DNA from: Cyanobacteria bacterium RYN_339
Lineage (GTDB): Bacteria; Cyanobacteriota; Sericytochromatia; S15B-MN24; JAQBPE01
Assembly (NCBI GenBank): GCA_028287685.1
Contig: JAQBPE010000293.1
Span: 1-54,502, forward strand
DNA: 54,502 bases
Direction of reading: 5' to 3'
Below the pieces are notes generated by a model. It searched no databases and was not told where the DNA came from. It saw only the letters and a program-made list of their open reading frames with translations. Positions 15,753 to 23,790 of this stretch are shown in pieces (within the stretch, counting starts at the first letter, position 1; each line of letters begins with the position of its first letter). The position numbers were made by a program, and so were the translations under genes.

Positions 15753-16097
15753 GATTTGCCCGCTGCCCTCGACGACACCCTGCTGGCCTTGGCCGATCCC
15801 ACGCGCCGCGCGATCTTGCGCCAGCTGGCGCTGGGCGAGGCGCGCGTGACCGACCTGGCGGCGCCGTTCGCCATGTCGTTGAACGCGGTGTCCAAGCACA
15901 TCCGCTTGCTGGAGCGGGCCGGGTTGGTGCGCCGCCGCAAGGCGGGTCGCGAGCATTTGCTTTCTTTCGACCCCACCCCGATGGATGACGCCCAGGCCTG
16001 GATGCACGCGCAACGCGCTTTCTGGGCGACGCGCCTGCAAGCCATCGACGACCTCCTGGTTGCCGAAGACGAGTCCCCGAAAGGAACGCCCCCATGA
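15747..16097 (+). CDS. ArsR-family transcriptional repressor
   Basis: About 116 residues from TTG 15747. A longer frame starts at ATG 15726, but that ATG lies upstream of the -10 hexamer and so could not be in a transcript from this promoter; TTG 15747 or TTG 15756 fits better. Winged-helix features: LADPTRRAILRQL, then recognition helix SLNAVSKHIRLLERAG and wing VRRRKAGRE. No metal-binding Cys cluster is present, so it belongs to the non-metal ArsR group that accompanies AHSA1/SRPBCC genes. The stop overlaps the next ATG by 4 bp. It probably represses its own operon through the palindrome at 15733. Confidence 0.88.
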   Translation: MNDLPAALDDTLLALADPTRRAILRQLALGEARVTDLAAPFAMSLNAVSKHIRLLERAGLVRRRKAGREHLLSFDPTPMDDAQAWMHAQRAFWATRLQAIDDLLVAEDESPKGTPP

Positions 16098-16519
16098 TCA
16101 CGGTTACGCATCGCTTTTCCGCCTCTCCCGAGCGCGTCTTCGACGCCTGGCTCGATCCTGCCAAGATCGCCAACTGGATGGTGGCGCCGGCCAGGAAGAT
16201 GATGGGGACGGAGGACGAGTGCCTGAAGATCGAGGTGGATGCCCGCCCGGGCGGCAAATTTTCGTTCGTGGTGCGCCGGGCCGGGGAAGACCTCGACCAT
16301 ACCGGCGATTACCTGGAGGTGGACCGCCCGCGCCGCCTGGCCTTCACCTGGGGCGTGCCAAAGTACAGCAAGGACTTCAGCACGATCACGCTGACCTTCG
16401 CGCCGGACGGCACCGGGACGCTGGTGACGCTGGAAGCTGCGGGCGTGGCGGAAGAATACCGCGAGCGCACCCAACAGGGCTGGACCGCGATCCTGGCCGA
16501 GGTCGGCGAGCACGCCTAA
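16094..16519 (+). CDS. AHSA1/SRPBCC-domain protein
   Basis: 141 residues, one START/Bet v1-like domain: VTHRFSASPERVFDAWLDP at the start, ARPGGKF in the middle, and a closing helix with QGWTAILAEV. The family forms a hydrophobic cavity for a small ligand. In many bacteria it is encoded directly after an ArsR repressor, as here, and is thought to handle the inducing compound. Ends 20 bp before a clear intrinsic terminator. Confidence 0.9.
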   Translation: MITVTHRFSASPERVFDAWLDPAKIANWMVAPARKMMGTEDECLKIEVDARPGGKFSFVVRRAGEDLDHTGDYLEVDRPRRLAFTWGVPKYSKDFSTITLTFAPDGTGTLVTLEAAGVAEEYRERTQQGWTAILAEVGEHA

Positions 16520-16538
16520 CTGGATGGGTCGATTATTT

Positions 16539-16568
16539 AAAACTGGCACTTTTTAAGGTGCCAGTTTT
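16539..16568 (+). terminator. Intrinsic terminator after the ArsR/AHSA1 operon
   Basis: Arms 16539-16549 and 16558-16568 form an 11-bp stem (AAAACTGGCAC with GTGCCAGTTTT). The A-tract and T-tract at its base make it bidirectional in form. Confidence 0.8.
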
Positions 16569-16601
16569 GCCCTAAGGTGGGTGGTGAAAGGAGCCAAGCT
16601 C

Positions 16602-16997
16602 ATGATCACCTACCAACGCGACGTGGCCGTTTCCCCCGAGGAGGTGGCCGACCTCTACCGCCGTGCGGAGCTGCGCCGCCCGATCGAGGATCTGGAGCGG
16701 ATCGGCCGCATGGTGTCCCAGTCCAACCTGACCTACGGCGCCTACGCCGACGGCAAGCTGGTGGGCTATGCCCGCTCCGTGACGGACTTCTGCTACTGCT
16801 GCTACCTCTCCGACCTTGCCGTGGACCCGGCCTACCAGGGCACGGGCGTGGGCAAGGCCCTGATCGCCAAGACCCAGGAGGCGATTGGCGAAGAGACGAT
16901 GCTGCTGCTGTTGGCGGCGCCCACGGCCAACACCTACTACCCCCACGTGGGGTTCCAGCACCAGGAGCGTGCGTGGTTTATTCCGCGCGCGCGGTAG
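16602..16997 (+). CDS. GNAT-family N-acetyltransferase
   Basis: 131 residues. ATG 16602 is chosen because AAAGGAG lies at 16587-16593; GTG codons at 16581/16584 precede that site. Acetyl-CoA binding motif A is visible as LSDLAVDPAYQGTGVGKALI, and the end has a YYPHVGFQHQ motif typical of the fold. Substrate unknown; it probably acetylates a small amine or a protein N-terminus. It is followed by an epimerase gene after 9 bp. Confidence 0.88.
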   Translation: MITYQRDVAVSPEEVADLYRRAELRRPIEDLERIGRMVSQSNLTYGAYADGKLVGYARSVTDFCYCCYLSDLAVDPAYQGTGVGKALIAKTQEAIGEETMLLLLAAPTANTYYPHVGFQHQERAWFIPRAR

Positions 16998-17006
16998 AAC
17001 TATGGC

Positions 17007-17930
17007 ATGAAGGTCCTCATCACCGGCGCGGCCGGCTACTTCGGTCGCTCCATCCTGCCCACGCTGGCGGACGACCCCACCATCAGCGAGATCGTGGCGA
17101 CGGACCTCGCTCCGCCGCCTTTCACCCATCCCAAGCTGCGCTTCGAGCGCCGCGACCTGGTGGCGGACGGGGCGGAGGATTTGTTGCCCGGGATGGACGC
17201 CGCGATCCACCTGGCCTTCGTGGTGGAGCGCAAGCCGGGGCAGGACCATGCGGCCTTGAACGTCACCGCCGCGCGGCGCTTCCTGACAGCCGCCGCCGCG
17301 CAGGTCGACGTGCTGGTGGTGGCTTCCAGCGTGATGGCCTACGGCCTGCGGTCGGAGCCCTTCGATCGGCTGCGCGAGGACGATCCGCCCGGACCCGGGC
17401 GTGGGTTCTACTACGCGGAGGAGAAGCTGGCGTTGGAACGCATGCTGGATGGCCTGGAAGGCAAGGCCCGCATCGTAAAGGCCCGGCCCTGCGTGGTGGG
17501 CGGGCCCGGCGTGCCGGCCTACCGGGCGGCCGCTTACCGCGGCAAGGCCTTCCTGATGCCCAGGACGGCGCACCCGCTGCGTTACCAGTTGCTGCACGAG
17601 GACGACCTCGGGCCGGCCTTCCGGGCCCTGCTGGACGCGCCCGCCGGGGCCTACAACGTGGCGCCGGACGACGAGATCACCACGGTGGAGGCAGCGCGGT
17701 TGCTGGGCAAGCGGCCCGTGGCCCTGCCGATGGGGTTGTGCACCGCGTTCATGGATCTCACTTGGCGGCTCGGGCTTTCGCACCTCGACGGCGGCTGGGC
17801 GCGGTCCCTGGGTTACCCGACCCATGTGGTCGACAACGCCAAATTACGCGCGCGGGGTTGGGCACCCCGGTTCACCACGCGGGACGCCCTCTTTGCCATG
17901 GCTGGAGATTCTTCTCGCCGGAATGGCTAA
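17007..17930 (+). CDS. NAD-dependent epimerase/dehydratase (extended SDR)
   Basis: 307 residues with a Rossmann start (VLITGAAGYFG), a conserved Asp at the end of beta2 (VATDLA), a Ser-containing strand VVASSVMAYG and the catalytic YxxxK in FYYAEEK. It acts on a nucleotide sugar or a similar hydroxy/keto substrate with NAD(P). The C-terminal part (EDDLGPAFRALLDAPAGAYNV) is typical of the family. TAGAAC at 16995-17000 ends six bases before the ATG and could be a -10, though it coincides with the upstream stop codon; cotranscription with the GNAT gene is as likely. Confidence 0.88.
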   Translation: MKVLITGAAGYFGRSILPTLADDPTISEIVATDLAPPPFTHPKLRFERRDLVADGAEDLLPGMDAAIHLAFVVERKPGQDHAALNVTAARRFLTAAAAQVDVLVVASSVMAYGLRSEPFDRLREDDPPGPGRGFYYAEEKLALERMLDGLEGKARIVKARPCVVGGPGVPAYRAAAYRGKAFLMPRTAHPLRYQLLHEDDLGPAFRALLDAPAGAYNVAPDDEITTVEAARLLGKRPVALPMGLCTAFMDLTWRLGLSHLDGGWARSLGYPTHVVDNAKLRARGWAPRFTTRDALFAMAGDSSRRNG

Positions 17931-18035
17931 CCCGCCCTGGGGTCCCGGTGCTACTATCCGACTGCAAACGCTAACCAAGTAAATATGTCAACTCGGCTGC
18001 TACGTCCGCGCTTCCATTCCGGAAGGAGTACGTGC

Positions 18036-18824
18036 ATGAAAACGAGTTGGGCCGGGGCTGGAACCCTGGCGATGCTAACCTTCGCGGCTTGCGCGCAGCC
18101 GACCCAGGACGAGCCGCGGATGGGTGCCCCGGCCAAGCGCTACGGCTTGTTGGCCTTGGCGCCCACCTACCGTCAGACCTGGGCCAGCGTGGCCGTCGGC
18201 GCGCAGCCAGCGGACTGGATCAACGTCACGAAGGTGGGACCAGCCTTCCCGTGGCTGGTGGCGGGCGCCTGGGGGGTGAAGGTCAACGCGGCCGGCGCCC
18301 ACACGTTCGAGCAGTCGGGCATCGCCTGGCCATGGTTCTCGAATTCGCCACCCCTGTCGTTCCAGCGCTTCAACGCGCCGTTCTTCGGCATGGCGGGCAA
18401 CGCCCTGCCCAACCACTACCAGGTGGACGTGACGCTGCGCGTCTTGGGCTGCGACCCCAAGGACCCGTACTTCCCGATCGGCGACACGGGCGTGCAGGTG
18501 TACTTCGTGGATGCCACCCACTACTGCGAGTTCATCTACCGGCCCAAGACCGTGGAGCTGTGGCAGTGCAACGGCGGCGAGCCGTTCCGCTTCCCGGGTT
18601 GGACGCTGTTGGGACGCTTCCCGCGCCAGTCCTTCCAGGGCCAGGCCCTGATGGTCAGCGCGGAGGTGAACACCGCCACGCATACGATCAAGGCCGTCAT
18701 CCCGGGCGCGAGCGCCCCGATCACGGTCTCGTCGGTCTTGATCCAGCCGCGGCCGCACTGGATGACGCTGCGAGCCTCGAACTCGCGCGTCCAGTACGAC
18801 CTGGTCCAGGTGAAAGCCCTTTAA
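18036..18824 (+). CDS. Hypothetical lipoprotein, 262 aa
   Basis: ATG 18036 follows GGAAGGAG at 18021-18028. The signal peptide ends in a lipobox (TFAAC, Cys ~19). The mature part is rich in Trp, Phe and Pro, with beta-type segments such as HYQVDVTLRVLG and VQVYFVDATHYCEF and a pair of Cys in the CEF...WQC region. It could be a lectin-like or laminin-G-like jelly roll (a heterogeneous-surface area protein), but no signature is diagnostic. The stop TAA overlaps the stop of the convergent gene inside the palindrome CCCTTTAAAGGG (18817-18828). Confidence 0.72.
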   Translation: MKTSWAGAGTLAMLTFAACAQPTQDEPRMGAPAKRYGLLALAPTYRQTWASVAVGAQPADWINVTKVGPAFPWLVAGAWGVKVNAAGAHTFEQSGIAWPWFSNSPPLSFQRFNAPFFGMAGNALPNHYQVDVTLRVLGCDPKDPYFPIGDTGVQVYFVDATHYCEFIYRPKTVELWQCNGGEPFRFPGWTLLGRFPRQSFQGQALMVSAEVNTATHTIKAVIPGASAPITVSSVLIQPRPHWMTLRASNSRVQYDLVQVKAL

Positions 18825-19975
18825 AGGGTCTCGCGGGTGATGACCTCTTCGTGGACGAAGATCTTGCGCTTCTCCAGCTCCTTGAAGAAGGCCATCGGCT
18901 CGAAGGCGGCTTCGCAGGAAATCACGCCCGGCCGCACCGCCTGCCCCTTGGCGATCAGCTGCGCCCCGATCGACGCCGGGATCCCGGTGACGCGCGCGGT
19001 GCAGCTGGTCCCCCACTCGCTCTTGGGCGGGTGGGACAGGTTGTAGGTGGCCTTGACGGTGGCGTTGCCCTTGCGGCCCTCCACCTCCACGTTCAGCAAG
19101 AAGGCCCACTCCTTGTCGTCCGTGCGGGCCCACTCGCGGCTCAGGAAGTACTGGCGCAGGTAGGCCTTGGGCGCCTCCTGGCCGCCGCCCGCGGACTCGT
19201 GGTCCAGCAGCTCGAGGTCCTTGAACATCTGCAGCATCTGCATGGTCTCGGGGCGCCAGCAGCCGCGCACGTCCACGCGCTTGACGCCGGGGATGAAGCG
19301 CGGCAGCGTGCGCGTCTCGGAGTGCGGCACGAAGTAGGCCGTGGTCTCGCCCACGGGCTCGCTGAAGCGGATTTGCTTGGCGCCCGTCAGGGGCGGCACG
19401 TCCAGGAACTCGCCGTTCTCGTAGTAGAAGCGCTTGATGCCCGGCGAGAACTCGTCCATGACCGTGTCGAGCAGGCCCGGGGAGGGGGCGATCGCCCTGT
19501 ACGTAGCGAAGGCCACGTGGATCTCGTCGACCTGGTCCATGTGCGTGCTGCCGCGCTTGGCCATCAGGTTCGTGACGCCGGGGGTGGCGCCGCAGCCCAG
19601 CACGATCGTGACGCCCGCGGCCTCGGCCTTGTCCGTCATCTCCAGCTGCAAGGGCGTGTTGTACAGGCCGCCCAGGTCCAGCATCGGCTTCCTGGCCTCG
19701 ATCGCGGCCTCCGTGATGGCCAGGCCGAACTTGTAGCTGGTGCAGTTGATCACCACGTCGAACTTGGCGAAGAGCGTGATCAACGCGGCCTTGTCCGTCA
19801 CGTCCACGGCCAGCGGCTTCAGGCGGCCGCCGCCCAGCTCGTTGCAGAGCTTGGTGGCGGCGTCGAGGTTGACGTCCGCGACGGTGATTTCTTCGAAGTC
19901 GCTGGTTTCCGCGAGGTCGCGCGTGGTGGCGGTGCCCATGGCGCCGCAGCCGCCCAGGACGAGGACTTTAGCCAT
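18821..19975 (-). CDS. Saccharopine dehydrogenase-family oxidoreductase
   Basis: 384 residues from ATG 19975 with AAGGAGC upstream. The Rossmann NAD(P) site is VLVLGGCGAMG; INCTSYKFGLAI and MLDLGGLY follow, then GCGATPGVTNLMA, all typical of saccharopine dehydrogenase/carboxynorspermidine synthase-like proteins. It probably oxidises or forms an amino acid-type secondary amine; the exact substrate is not visible. It sits 16 bp after the GabT-like gene on the same strand, which suggests omega-amino acid or lysine-type metabolism. Its TAA overlaps the convergent gene's stop. Confidence 0.86.
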   Translation of the reverse strand: MAKVLVLGGCGAMGTATTRDLAETSDFEEITVADVNLDAATKLCNELGGGRLKPLAVDVTDKAALITLFAKFDVVINCTSYKFGLAITEAAIEARKPMLDLGGLYNTPLQLEMTDKAEAAGVTIVLGCGATPGVTNLMAKRGSTHMDQVDEIHVAFATYRAIAPSPGLLDTVMDEFSPGIKRFYYENGEFLDVPPLTGAKQIRFSEPVGETTAYFVPHSETRTLPRFIPGVKRVDVRGCWRPETMQMLQMFKDLELLDHESAGGGQEAPKAYLRQYFLSREWARTDDKEWAFLLNVEVEGRKGNATVKATYNLSHPPKSEWGTSCTARVTGIPASIGAQLIAKGQAVRPGVISCEAAFEPMAFFKELEKRKIFVHEEVITRETL

Positions 19976-19991
19976 CTTGAATTGCTCCTTG

Positions 19992-21284
19992 CTACTTGAA
20001 GACTGCGTTGATGCCGGCAACCAGCACGTCCAGGGCCTGGTCGAGCTGCGCGTCCGTGATGACGAGGGGCATGAGCGTGCGCAGCACGTTGGCATGCGTC
20101 CCGGCCGTCACCGTGATGACCCCGTGTTCGTAAGCGTACTTGTGCAGCGCGGCCATCTCCGCCGTGGCGGGCACGCCGTCGCGCGCGAAGACCACGCCGA
20201 TCATGGCGCCCAGGCCGCGGACTTCTTGCACCACCGGCGAGTTGAGGGCGTTGAAGCGGGCGCGCACCTTGCGGCCGATTTCGTCGGCGCGCGCGTTGAG
20301 CTCGTCCAGCTGGCCCAGGGTCGCCAGGGCCGCCGCGCAGGCCACGGCGTTGCCGCCAAACGTGCTGCCCAGGCCGCCGGGGGCGGCTGCGTCCATGATC
20401 TCGGCCCGCCCGGTCACGGCCGCCAGCGGGAACCCGCCGGCCAGCGACTTGGCGCTCGTGATCAGGTCGGGGACCAGGTTGAAGTGCTCGCAGGCGAAGG
20501 CCTTGCCCGTGCGCCCGATGCCGGTCTGGATCTCGTCGGCGACCAGCAGGATGCCATGGTCCTTGCAGAGTTGGGTGAGCGCCTCGAAGAAGCCCTCCGG
20601 CGCCGGCGTGAAGCCGCCCTCGCCCAAGACCGGCTCGATGATCATGCAGGCGACGGATTGGGGATCCACGTGGGTCTTGAACATCGTGACCAGCGCGGAG
20701 ACGTCTTCCTTGGTGCGCGGGTAGGGCGCGCGGTAGACTTCCGGGGCGAACGGGCCGAAGCCCTGCTTGTAGGCCACCTTGCTGGTGAGCGTCATGCCCA
20801 GCAAGGTGCGGCCGTGGAAGCCGTGCTCGAAGGCGATCACCGCGTGGCGGCCGGTGGCGGCGCGCGCGATCTTCACCGCGTTCTCGACGGCCTCCGCGCC
20901 GCTGTTTAGCAGCAGGGTCTTCTTGGCGTGGCTGCCGGGCGTCAGGCGGTTGAGCGCCTCGCAGACCTCGACGTAGGGCTCATGGGAGAGCACCTGGAAG
21001 CAGCTGTGGGTAAAGAGGGCGGCCTGGTGCTGGGCGGCCTCCAGCACGGCGGGGTTGCCGTAGCCCACGTTCATGACGCCGATGCCGCCGGCCAGGTCCA
21101 CATACCAATTGCCGTCGACGTCCTCGACCATCGCGCCTTCGCCGCGCGCCATCGCGATGGGCGTGGCCGAACCGACGCCGCGCGGGACGGCGGCCTGGCG
21201 GCGGGCCATCAGGGCTTGCGAGCGCGGGCCGGGCACGGCGGTTTGCAGCTGGATGCCGCGGGCGGGGGTAGCAGTTTGGCTCAT
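19992..21284 (-). CDS. gabT: Class III aminotransferase, GabT-like
   Basis: 430 residues from ATG 21284 with GGAGGAC upstream. PLP-dependent fold type I: the NSGAEAVENAVKIAR segment binds phosphate, EHGFHGRTLL contacts substrate, DEIQTGIGRTG holds the Asp to the pyridine nitrogen, and SAKSLAGGFPL holds the Schiff-base Lys. Closest to 4-aminobutyrate aminotransferases, transferring the omega-amino group to 2-oxoglutarate. An AT-rich -10-like TATAAA (minus strand, 21327-21332) lies in the 94-bp gap to the upstream hydrolase, so it may have its own promoter. The nearby aldehyde dehydrogenase could oxidise the semialdehyde product. Confidence 0.9.
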   Translation of the reverse strand: MSQTATPARGIQLQTAVPGPRSQALMARRQAAVPRGVGSATPIAMARGEGAMVEDVDGNWYVDLAGGIGVMNVGYGNPAVLEAAQHQAALFTHSCFQVLSHEPYVEVCEALNRLTPGSHAKKTLLLNSGAEAVENAVKIARAATGRHAVIAFEHGFHGRTLLGMTLTSKVAYKQGFGPFAPEVYRAPYPRTKEDVSALVTMFKTHVDPQSVACMIIEPVLGEGGFTPAPEGFFEALTQLCKDHGILLVADEIQTGIGRTGKAFACEHFNLVPDLITSAKSLAGGFPLAAVTGRAEIMDAAAPGGLGSTFGGNAVACAAALATLGQLDELNARADEIGRKVRARFNALNSPVVQEVRGLGAMIGVVFARDGVPATAEMAALHKYAYEHGVITVTAGTHANVLRTLMPLVITDAQLDQALDVLVAGINAVFK

Positions 21285-21378
21285 GGGGACGTCCTCCAAC
21301 GCCCCCATACCCAACCGAGCGGGCGATTTATATCTCGGCGGCGCCGATCGCCACGAGCTCGTGCGGGTCAGGCCTGCA

Positions 21379-22236
21379 TCACTTCATCACGTTGCCGAAG
21401 AATGCCAGTACCTCGCGCTGGTAGCCCGGCACGGCCCAGCTTTCGCCGTGGCGGACGGGCGTCCACCACAGGCGCTTGGGCTGGCCGGCAGCCGCGAAGA
21501 GCCGTTCGGCGTTCACGGGCAGGGTCTCGTCGTCCTTCGATCCATGAATCAGCAACAACGGCCGCGGGGCGATCTCGCCGACGGCCTTGACCGGGTCGGC
21601 CTCCGGCAGCCAGGCACCCAGGCGTAGCCACGTCCCGACCAGGATCGCCTGGGTTAGCGCGCCCGCCAGCGGGTAGCCGCGTGCCGTCACGCGCGGGGCG
21701 ATCGCGTCTACCGCGGAGTCGAAGGCGCAATCGCTCACGACCGCCAGGACCTGCTTGGACCGCGCCGCCGCGTCGATGGCCACGGCGCCGCCCAGGGACT
21801 CGCCCAGCACCGCGACGCGCTGGCCGTGTTGGTCCAGCCAATCCAGGGCTTTCTGGGCGTCGCGCCGCTCGAAGAATCCCAGCGAGGTCGTGGTGCCTTC
21901 GGACTCGCCGCAGGCGCGCTGGTCGTAGATGAACAAGTTGTAGCGCGAATGCAGGAAGCCGAACTTCTTCCAGGCGCTGTCCTTGTTGGCGCCGCGCCCG
22001 TGGATGACCAGGATGGCATCCTTGGTGGGCGTGGCTGCCGGGATCCACCAGGCGGCCAGGTGCTCGCCGTAGTCCGACGTGAGCTGGACCAGGCCCAGGT
22101 TGGCGTTCGGCGCCTGGTGGAAGTCTTCACGGCCGTGGTACACGACCTGGCGCGAGCCTTCCACCACGCCGTAGAGCATGTAGGCCCCGAAAAGGGTGGC
22201 GATCGCCGCCGCCACCCCGGTAGCGGCCAGCCTCAA
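21379..22236 (-). CDS. Membrane-anchored alpha/beta hydrolase
   Basis: 285 residues. The start is TTG 22236, overlapping the TGA of the aldehyde dehydrogenase (TTGA). An N-terminal hydrophobic helix (~3-25) anchors or exports the protein. Fold markers: oxyanion strand LVIHGRGANKD, nucleophile elbow GESLGG, acid in IHGSKDDE and His in RHGESW. It is BEM46/FrsA-like (DUF1749-type). Substrate probably a small ester, amide or lactone. Its place between aldehyde dehydrogenase and aminotransferase suggests hydrolysis of a lactam or amide in the same route, but this is inference. Confidence 0.85.
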   Translation of the reverse strand: MRLAATGVAAAIATLFGAYMLYGVVEGSRQVVYHGREDFHQAPNANLGLVQLTSDYGEHLAAWWIPAATPTKDAILVIHGRGANKDSAWKKFGFLHSRYNLFIYDQRACGESEGTTTSLGFFERRDAQKALDWLDQHGQRVAVLGESLGGAVAIDAAARSKQVLAVVSDCAFDSAVDAIAPRVTARGYPLAGALTQAILVGTWLRLGAWLPEADPVKAVGEIAPRPLLLIHGSKDDETLPVNAERLFAAAGQPKRLWWTPVRHGESWAVPGYQREVLAFFGNVMK

Positions 22237-23741
22237 GAGATCTTGTTGCGGCCGGTGCCCCAGTCATAGGGGAACCAGTAGCCCTTGTGCTCGACCGCGT
22301 AGTTGAGGTGCACGTGCTTGGTCTCGCGGAAGGCGTCCAGGCCCTCGGGGCCCAGCTCGCGGCCCAGGCCGCTCTCCTTCATGCCGCCGAACGGCGCGGC
22401 GTGGTTGTCCGTCAGTGGGTCGTTGATCCAGAAGGTGCCGGAGCGGATCTCCTCGCTGGCCCGCATCGCGCGCTCCAGCGAGTTGGTGAAGATGCTGGCG
22501 CCCAGCCCGAACGGCGTGCCGTTGGCGACGGCGATCGCGTCCGCCAGGTCCTTGACCTTGATCACCGGCCGCACGGGGCCGAAGACCTCTTCGGTGCACA
22601 GCACGCCGTCACGCGGGCAGTCCACGGCCAGGGTGGGCTCGTAGAACCAGCCCTTGCGGTCGGGCCGTGCCGCGCCGGTGAGGAACTTCGCGCCTTCCGC
22701 ACGGGCGCGCTCGACCTGCTTCTCGACCTGGTCGCGCTGGGCCTTGCTGACGATCGGGCCCAGGTCGACGTCGGGGCCGAGGCCGTTGCCCTGGCGCAGG
22801 GCCTTCACCAGTGGGACGAGCTTCGCGATGAACTCGTCGTACACGCTCTCGAAGACCAGGATGCGCTTGGCGCTGGTGCAGACCTGGCCGTTGTTGAGGA
22901 ACGAGGCCCAGCAGGCGGCGCGGGCGGCCACGTCCAGGTCGACGTCGTCGCAGACGATCAACGGGTCGCTGCCGCCCAGCTCGAGGTGGACGGTCTTGAG
23001 GTACTGCGCCGCGCTGACGGCAATCCGGCGGCCCGTGGCGGTGCTGCCGGTGAAGGTGATCAGGTTGGTGAGCGGGTGCTCGACCAGCGGGGCACCCACC
23101 TCGGCGCCGAAGCCCGTCACGACGTTGAAGGTGCCGCCGGGCAGCACGTCCGCCAGAATTTCGGCCATCGCGCAACTCGACAGCGGCGACATCTCCGAGG
23201 GCTTCACCACCACCGTGTTGCCGGCGGCCAGCGCGGGGGCGGCCTTCCAGGTCAGCAGCAGCAGCGGGTAGTTCCAGGGCGTGATGGCCACGACCACGCC
23301 GTAAGGCTCTTTCACGGTGTAGTTGAGCTGGCCGCGCTGGCCGGGGCTCACGGTGCGGCCCACGTCGCCGCGGCCGATTTCCGCGTAGTAGTCGAAGATC
23401 AAGGCGCACCACTCCACCTCGTCGAGCGTCTCGACCAGTGGGCGGCCCATCTCGCGCGTGATCAAGGTGGCGAGGCGGTCTTTGTGCTCGCGCAGCTTGG
23501 CGGCCACGGCGTGCAAGATGATGGCCTTCTCGATGCCCGGCGTGCTCCTCCACTCCGGCAGCGCGGCGGCGGCGGCCTCGAGGGCTTTCACGGCGTCTTC
23601 GGCGGAGGCGCGCGGAAGAACCGCGAAGACCTCCTCCGTGGCGGGCTCCACCACCTCGAAGGTCTGGCCCGAGCTGGCGGCCACGGCGGAGCCGCCGATC
23701 CACATCAGGGGGCGCAAGGTGTCCGGCAGGGTGGTCGACAT
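22233..23741 (-). CDS. NAD(P)-dependent aldehyde dehydrogenase
   Basis: 502 residues from ATG 23741 with GGAGGAC upstream. Conserved elements: ITPWNYPLLL, VVKPSEMSPL, FTGSTATGRRI, general-base Glu in LELGGSDP, catalytic Cys in NNGQVCTSAKR and EEVFGPV. It oxidises an aldehyde to the acid, probably an omega-aminoaldehyde or semialdehyde given the GabT-like neighbour (betaine/aminobutyraldehyde dehydrogenase type). First enzyme of the downstream set and coupled to the hydrolase by TTGA. An NHL lipoprotein gene lies 49 bp upstream on the same strand. Confidence 0.92.
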   Translation of the reverse strand: MSTTLPDTLRPLMWIGGSAVAASSGQTFEVVEPATEEVFAVLPRASAEDAVKALEAAAAALPEWRSTPGIEKAIILHAVAAKLREHKDRLATLITREMGRPLVETLDEVEWCALIFDYYAEIGRGDVGRTVSPGQRGQLNYTVKEPYGVVVAITPWNYPLLLLTWKAAPALAAGNTVVVKPSEMSPLSSCAMAEILADVLPGGTFNVVTGFGAEVGAPLVEHPLTNLITFTGSTATGRRIAVSAAQYLKTVHLELGGSDPLIVCDDVDLDVAARAACWASFLNNGQVCTSAKRILVFESVYDEFIAKLVPLVKALRQGNGLGPDVDLGPIVSKAQRDQVEKQVERARAEGAKFLTGAARPDRKGWFYEPTLAVDCPRDGVLCTEEVFGPVRPVIKVKDLADAIAVANGTPFGLGASIFTNSLERAMRASEEIRSGTFWINDPLTDNHAAPFGGMKESGLGRELGPEGLDAFRETKHVHLNYAVEHKGYWFPYDWGTGRNKIS

Positions 23742-23790
23742 GGCGTCCTCCAGAGGGCGTGGGCAGGCGTTCCAGCTTCCCTTACCCATT

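Noticed and set aside
16995..17000. TAGAAC as a firm leaderless promoter for the epimerase gene
   Set aside because: It coincides with the stop codon of the upstream gene and has no -35; kept only as a possibility.
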